A stretch of DNA of 7,687 nt from Oscillospiraceae bacterium (GTDB lineage Bacteria; Bacillota; Clostridia; Oscillospirales; CAG-272), in assembly GCA_015065205.1 (NCBI GenBank), contig SVQS01000086.1, positions 1-7,687 of the forward strand, given 5' to 3'. This document shows, in pieces, positions 5,179 through 7,687 of the stretch. Position 1 is the first letter of the stretch, and each line of letters opens with the position of its first letter. Below the pieces are notes generated by a model. The model did not search any database. It saw only the letters and a program-made list of their open reading frames with translations, and was not told where the DNA came from. Position numbers and translations under genes: made by a program.

Positions 5179-6090
5179 TTATAACAGATTCGCGTTGAGA
5201 ACTTTTCTATACTCCACAAACTCACGATTATTCGGTATGGTTTGAAGAACAAAAGAAATGCGCCCTTTTAGAGAAAGAAGATATCCTCTTTTATCCGATA
5301 TACCAAGCTTGTTCAAATGCTCATCCATCCCGAACTTTTGAATATAGTACATCTCTTGGCGAATGTTCCTCTTATACTCTTTTGTAATATTAAGCTTCTC
5401 ATTGACAACTATGCCCGTTACCGTTTGCCGTTTGCTTGCTGGAAGAACTACCGTTTTGCGGTTTTTCAAAAACAGACCAAGCTTAAAAAGCTCTTTTTTT
5501 ACAAACGTGATGACTTCCCCCTCGTCGAAATCGCCCGAGAAAGTCATATCATCGCAGTATCTTGTATACGCTATATTTTTCTTGTTACAGAACGCTCCAA
5601 CTGTTTCATCAAAATCAAACATAATAATATTGGTAATTGCCGGGGATGTTGGCGCTCCCTGTGGAAGCGACTCTTTATAATAGCAAAGCATCGTTAATAG
5701 AATTCGAATGGGTTCTGCAAATTTCTCTTCGCAAAAAACGATATCCTTAACCTGAGAATAAAGAATATGATCAAAAAAGCCCTCTATATCCAGCTTAAGA
5801 AGCTTTTTCTTTCCAATGTGCGGCTGTGCGTTCCGCTGAACACTACTCCCGACCTTATATGCTTTTGCATATCTTGAAACAGGAAATTGCACCAAGATGT
5901 TATCTGCTATTGATTTTTGTACTCTTTTCAAAATCAAATCGGGAACGGAGAGTTTTCGTTTACTTCCGTCACTCTTCGGAATGAACACATTGTGATAATG
6001 CTTTTCAAGATGATTGCTCAAACCGTAAAGGGTTCTCGCCGAAAATCCCAAATCTTGCTCAATGGAAGCAAGTTCTTTATAAACGATCAT
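5179..6090 (-). CDS. Retron-type reverse transcriptase
   Basis: A 303-residue RNA-directed DNA polymerase that should copy the msd part of its own non-coding RNA, primed from the 2'-OH of a branching G, to make msDNA. Motifs in order: KRKLSVPDLILKRVQKSI (motif 0/1, 44-61), the retron-specific NAQPH (NAxxH, 87-91), KLDIEGFFDHI (motif A, catalytic D101), LPQGAPTSPAITN (motif B, 142-154), RYCDDMTFSG (motif C, D180/D181), GLFLKNRKT (motif D), and VTG at 224-226 (region Y, which recognises the msr). NAxxH plus VTG separates retrons from group II intron and DGR RTs. There is no maturase, endonuclease or C-terminal extension, the short end of retron RT length. YCDD is a less common version of YADD. 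CTCTCCTT (6095-6102) read leftward gives AAGGAGAG just before the ATG. The msr-msd RNA lies immediately upstream in the same transcript. No effector gene follows. Confidence 0.96.
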   Translation of the reverse strand: MIVYKELASIEQDLGFSARTLYGLSNHLEKHYHNVFIPKSDGSKRKLSVPDLILKRVQKSIADNILVQFPVSRYAKAYKVGSSVQRNAQPHIGKKKLLKLDIEGFFDHILYSQVKDIVFCEEKFAEPIRILLTMLCYYKESLPQGAPTSPAITNIIMFDFDETVGAFCNKKNIAYTRYCDDMTFSGDFDEGEVITFVKKELFKLGLFLKNRKTVVLPASKRQTVTGIVVNEKLNITKEYKRNIRQEMYYIQKFGMDEHLNKLGISDKRGYLLSLKGRISFVLQTIPNNREFVEYRKVLNANLL

Positions 6091-6113
6091 ATAGCTCTCC
6101 TTTCCCGATGATT

Positions 6114-6356
6114 AGAACAACACCAATTTGTATGGCGAAACGCGCAGACGTACCGATAGCAAGGTGAGTTTTACGAAACCTTGCTAGACTACGTCGAGCA
6201 TTTCGACTGAGTGGAACAAGACCGTTGGCAAAAGTCCCGAAACGCTCGCGTGTCGGAAGACTTTTGTAGGGCTTGTGCAGCGAATACGATAGCCATGAGT
6301 GAAAAGATGACGACTCGCCATCCCTTTCGAAAAAAATCGAAATACACTGTTGTTCT
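6114..6356 (-). ncRNA. Retron msr-msd non-coding RNA
   Basis: About 243 nt, transcribed leftward just ahead of the RT (24 bases before its ATG). The ends match: AGAACAACA (6356-6348, a1) pairs perfectly with TGTTGTTCT (6122-6114, a2), and after an internal loop TGTA (6346-6343) pairs with TACA (6132-6129). The G at 6347 directly after a1 is the candidate branching guanosine (inference). msr side: hairpin TTTCGA-loop-TCGAAA (6342-6325) and hairpin GATGGCG/CGTCATC type (6322-6306, one G-U). Middle: a long stem CAAAAGTC/GACTTTTG (6266-6229) with inner pairs CCGA/TCGG, and GTCGA/TCGAC (6207-6193). msd side: GACGTA/TACGTC plus TAGCAAGGT/ACCTTGCTA (6195-6147) around a 12-base loop, the best msd hairpin. 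The msr/msd border cannot be fixed by eye. Confidence 0.87.
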
Positions 6357-6362
6357 GTTTTT

Positions 6363-6391
6363 ATTATATCATATCTATATCCCCTTTACAA
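6363..6391 (-). promoter_or_regulatory. Retron promoter
   Basis: Read leftward: TTGTAA (6391-6386), 17-base spacer, perfect TATAAT (6368-6363). Expected start point at about 6356, which is the first base of a1; this agreement supports both calls. Confidence 0.87.
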
Positions 6392-6440
6392 GGGCAGATA
6401 ACAAAAAACTTATTTTGGGATAAAAAGTTGAAGGAGAGAT

Positions 6441-6483
6441 AAAAGAAAGCCACGGTTACAAAACGCGACCGTGGCTTTCTTTT
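6441..6483. terminator. Bidirectional terminator between the XRE regulator and the retron
   Basis: GAAAGCCACGGT (6445-6456) pairs perfectly with ACCGTGGCTTTC (6468-6479); A and T flanks extend the stem to 16 pairs and give U runs on both strands. It follows the XRE stop by about 25 bases and separates that gene from the retron transcript. Confidence 0.9.
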
Positions 6484-6507
6484 TGTATAACAAGATTTTA
6501 TTTACAA

Positions 6508-7086
6508 TCAATCTGTTTTTTTGATGGTAACATCGCCTTCGATCTTGTCACATTTTAGAGAGTTGCAGACAACTTTTCCGTGACTGTTGATCACATACGC
6601 AGTAATGAAACTCTGTGCTGAAACGTCTCCATTTATTTCATGACAATCAATATGTCCGTGACAAACAACATCACCGTTTATACTGCTATCAGATGCAAGA
6701 TTACCAAAGACCTCCACCTTAAAATATTGTCTGGTTGTTTCATTACAATTTCGTGGAAAAGCCACTTCTATGCAGGTATTGGCTTCTTGTGATTTTATAA
6801 TTTTCTTGCCCACGGTTTGAAAAATTCTTATCGTGTTATCATCCTCCCAAGGGAGCTCCGCACAGTGGTCATAATGAATTTCAGTCTTCACCTCTCTGGA
6901 AAACAATTCGTCTATATAACAACCAAAGGCATCGGCAAGTGCGGGCAAAAGCATTACATCAGGTGCGGTGGTTCCCAATTCCCATTTTGAAACAGCTTGA
7001 TTTGAAACGCCGATCAGTTCGCCAAGCTCTGCCTGTGTCCATCCTTTGGCTTTTCTAAAACTTGCAATATTTTTTCCAATAGACAT
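6508..7086 (-). CDS. XRE-family transcriptional regulator with C-terminal INGDV repeat domain
   Basis: A 192-residue protein. Residues 1-65 are a standard Cro/C1-type helix-turn-helix: IGKNIASFRKAKGWTQAELG, recognition helix around SNQAVSKWELG, then APDVMLLPALADAFGCYIDELF. After a linker (66-105), the C-terminal part has repeats of hydrophobic-x-GDV type: SINGDVVCHG, EINGDVSAQS, KIEGDVTIKK at about 15-residue or longer intervals with alternating hydrophobics. This suggests a beta-helix or beta-roll as in bactofilin-like and DUF4097-type domains, probably for self-association or sensing. Cysteines are frequent in it (CHGHIDC, VVCNSLKC). AGGAGG (7097-7092) lies five bases before the ATG. A palindrome at its own start point suggests autoregulation. 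It lies upstream of the retron in the same direction but a terminator and a separate promoter intervene. Target genes unknown. Confidence 0.9.
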   Translation of the reverse strand: MSIGKNIASFRKAKGWTQAELGELIGVSNQAVSKWELGTTAPDVMLLPALADAFGCYIDELFSREVKTEIHYDHCAELPWEDDNTIRIFQTVGKKIIKSQEANTCIEVAFPRNCNETTRQYFKVEVFGNLASDSSINGDVVCHGHIDCHEINGDVSAQSFITAYVINSHGKVVCNSLKCDKIEGDVTIKKTD

Positions 7087-7109
7087 AAAAACCTCCTAAA
7101 AGTATTTTT

Positions 7110-7123
7110 CAAAATCGATTTTG
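7110..7123. promoter_or_regulatory. Perfect 14-base palindrome, probable XRE operator
   Basis: CAAAATCGATTTTG sits just downstream of the -10 element, overlapping the expected start point of the regulator gene. Position and symmetry fit a dimeric Cro/C1-type repressor acting on its own promoter; no second copy was noticed at the retron promoter. Confidence 0.65.
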
Positions 7124-7130
7124 TAACTAT

Positions 7131-7159
7131 ATTATACACCTTAATTATTGGAAAGTAAA
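7131..7159 (-). promoter_or_regulatory. Promoter of the XRE regulator
   Basis: Read leftward: TTTACT (7159-7154), 17-base spacer, perfect TATAAT (7136-7131). Leader of about 38 bases containing the palindrome and AGGAGG. Confidence 0.82.
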
Positions 7160-7189
7160 GATAACGTTTGGAGATTTTCTGCCCTAAAA

Positions 7190-7496
7190 TTCTCCGTTTG
7201 GTTGGAAAAAACGATGGGGTGCTTTCCCTCGGGGGCGCGCGAGGAGGCAAGAAAGACCGTGCCGTCTTTCAAAGAGGAGGTAGCGGCGACTTAACATCAG
7301 GCCTCCCTCCGGGAGGGAGGGGGACCGCGCCAGCGGTGGAAGGAGCCCGCGTGTATCATCGCATACAGATTGTAAAAACAAACCCTTTTTGAAAGGACAT
7401 CGAACCATGCGACAAACTTCGAGCCTTACGGCTCTCGTTTTGTCCGCGCCTTCGGCGCGCAGGGTGGCGGAGTGTTCGAGTCTGGCCGGGGGAAAG
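7190..7496. repeat. GC-rich, gene-free hairpin cluster (probable dispersed intergenic repeat)
   Basis: No credible gene in about 300 bases on either strand. Composition is abruptly GC-rich and hairpins follow one another: GAAAGAC/GTCTTTC (7251-7270), CCTCCCTCC/GGAGGGAGG (7302-7320), ACCGC/GCGGT (7324-7337), GACAAA/TTTGTC enclosing GAGCC/GGCTC (7411-7444), CGCGCC/GGCGCG (7445-7459). The block around 7302-7350 resembles GC-rich intergenic repeats that I recall from clostridial genomes; within this window there is only one copy, so repetitiveness is not shown. Confidence 0.5.
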
Positions 7497-7542
7497 GCAA
7501 AACAAAAGCCCCGAGGCGACTGCCTCGAGGCTTTTGTTTTGC
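7497..7542 (-). terminator. 21-pair hairpin terminator for the gene entering from the right edge
   Basis: GCAAAACAAAAGCC pairs with GGCTTTTGTTTTGC, then after one C-A mismatch CGAGGC pairs with GCCTCG around GACT. It lies 27 bases after the stop codon at 7570. Symmetric A/T arms mean it can stop transcription from either side. Confidence 0.8.
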
Positions 7543-7569
7543 GGTTACATAATCATTTTAAACCCTATT

Positions 7570-7686
7570 TTATATAAACAATCCTATAAATATTACACGG
7601 TCATTCAACGTATCAATCACTCTAAAAGAAACGAACCTGTCGCCATCTTGCTCCAATTTCAATTCAGTATATTTGGAAGCATTACT
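7570..7686 (-). CDS. C-terminal 38 codons of an unidentified protein (runs off the window)
   Basis: From the right edge the leftward frame is open to TAA at 7572-7570 and reads YTELKLEQDGDRFVSFRVID and onward to an end GLFI. The alternation of hydrophobic and charged residues and the terminator placed just after the stop support a real gene. Too short to identify; no motif recognised. The frame could be fortuitous over 117 bases, but its composition resembles protein and the other two leftward frames contain early stops. Confidence 0.6.
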   Translation of the reverse strand, partial: SNASKYTELKLEQDGDRFVSFRVIDTLNDRVIFIGLFI

Positions 7687-7687
7687 T

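Noticed and set aside
6211..6423. Plus-strand 70-codon frame within the retron RNA
   Set aside because: Falls inside the msr-msd and the retron promoter on the opposite strand; no RBS and no protein-like pattern. Considered as a possible antitoxin-type gene and dropped.
7464..7492. tRNA 3'-end-like string GTTCGAGTCTGGCCGGGG
   Set aside because: The T-loop-like core is present, but the bases on both sides do not form a T-stem and no anticodon or D-arm lies upstream. At most a relic.
1..7687. CRISPR array or insertion sequence
   Set aside because: No series of regularly spaced direct repeats and no transposase or terminal inverted repeat pair was found on either strand.

Overview
The window reads as chromosomal DNA of an uncultured low-to-mid-GC Bacillota, most likely a clostridial gut-type lineage. 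Reasons: textbook sigma-A promoters with 17-base spacers, AGGAGG ribosome binding sites, long intrinsic terminators, a tRNA with encoded CCA, and housekeeping proteins of clostridial character. The organism call is inference from style, not from a marker gene. Layout: positions 1-2247 hold a leftward operon, dCMP deaminase (comEB-like) -> unknown lipoprotein -> rimI -> tsaD (cut by the window edge), driven from a promoter near 2219-2247 with a long, foldable leader. Positions 2319-4608 run rightward: two related membrane proteins of unknown function that share a C-terminal soluble module (HDSDKN...IIWC.E.KYA...AKQW). They are separated by a 375-base gap holding a strong promoter, a roughly 220-nt highly structured RNA with a predicted pseudoknot, and an intrinsic terminator placed just before the ribosome binding site of the second gene. 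That arrangement looks like an attenuated leader or an unnamed structured ncRNA. Positions 4609-5094 hold a leftward tRNA-Val(CAC) gene with its own promoter and a hairpin that starts inside its CCA tail, plus a partial, decayed duplicate of the tRNA 3' region 161 bases away. Positions 5095-6391 hold a compact retron: promoter, msr-msd-type non-coding RNA with matching a1/a2 ends, and a 303-residue reverse transcriptase carrying the retron-specific NAxxH and VTG motifs. It is bounded on both sides by long hairpin terminators. No effector gene lies inside the cassette, which makes it either a solo retron or one whose partner is elsewhere. Positions 6445-7159 hold a leftward XRE-family regulator with a C-terminal repeat domain of beta-helix type, preceded by a promoter with a perfect 14-base palindrome at its start point (probable self-operator). 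Positions 7190-7545 are GC-rich, gene-free and packed with hairpins, and end in a 21-pair terminator for a leftward gene whose last 38 codons enter from the right edge. The two most notable items are the retron and the structured RNA between the paired membrane-protein genes.
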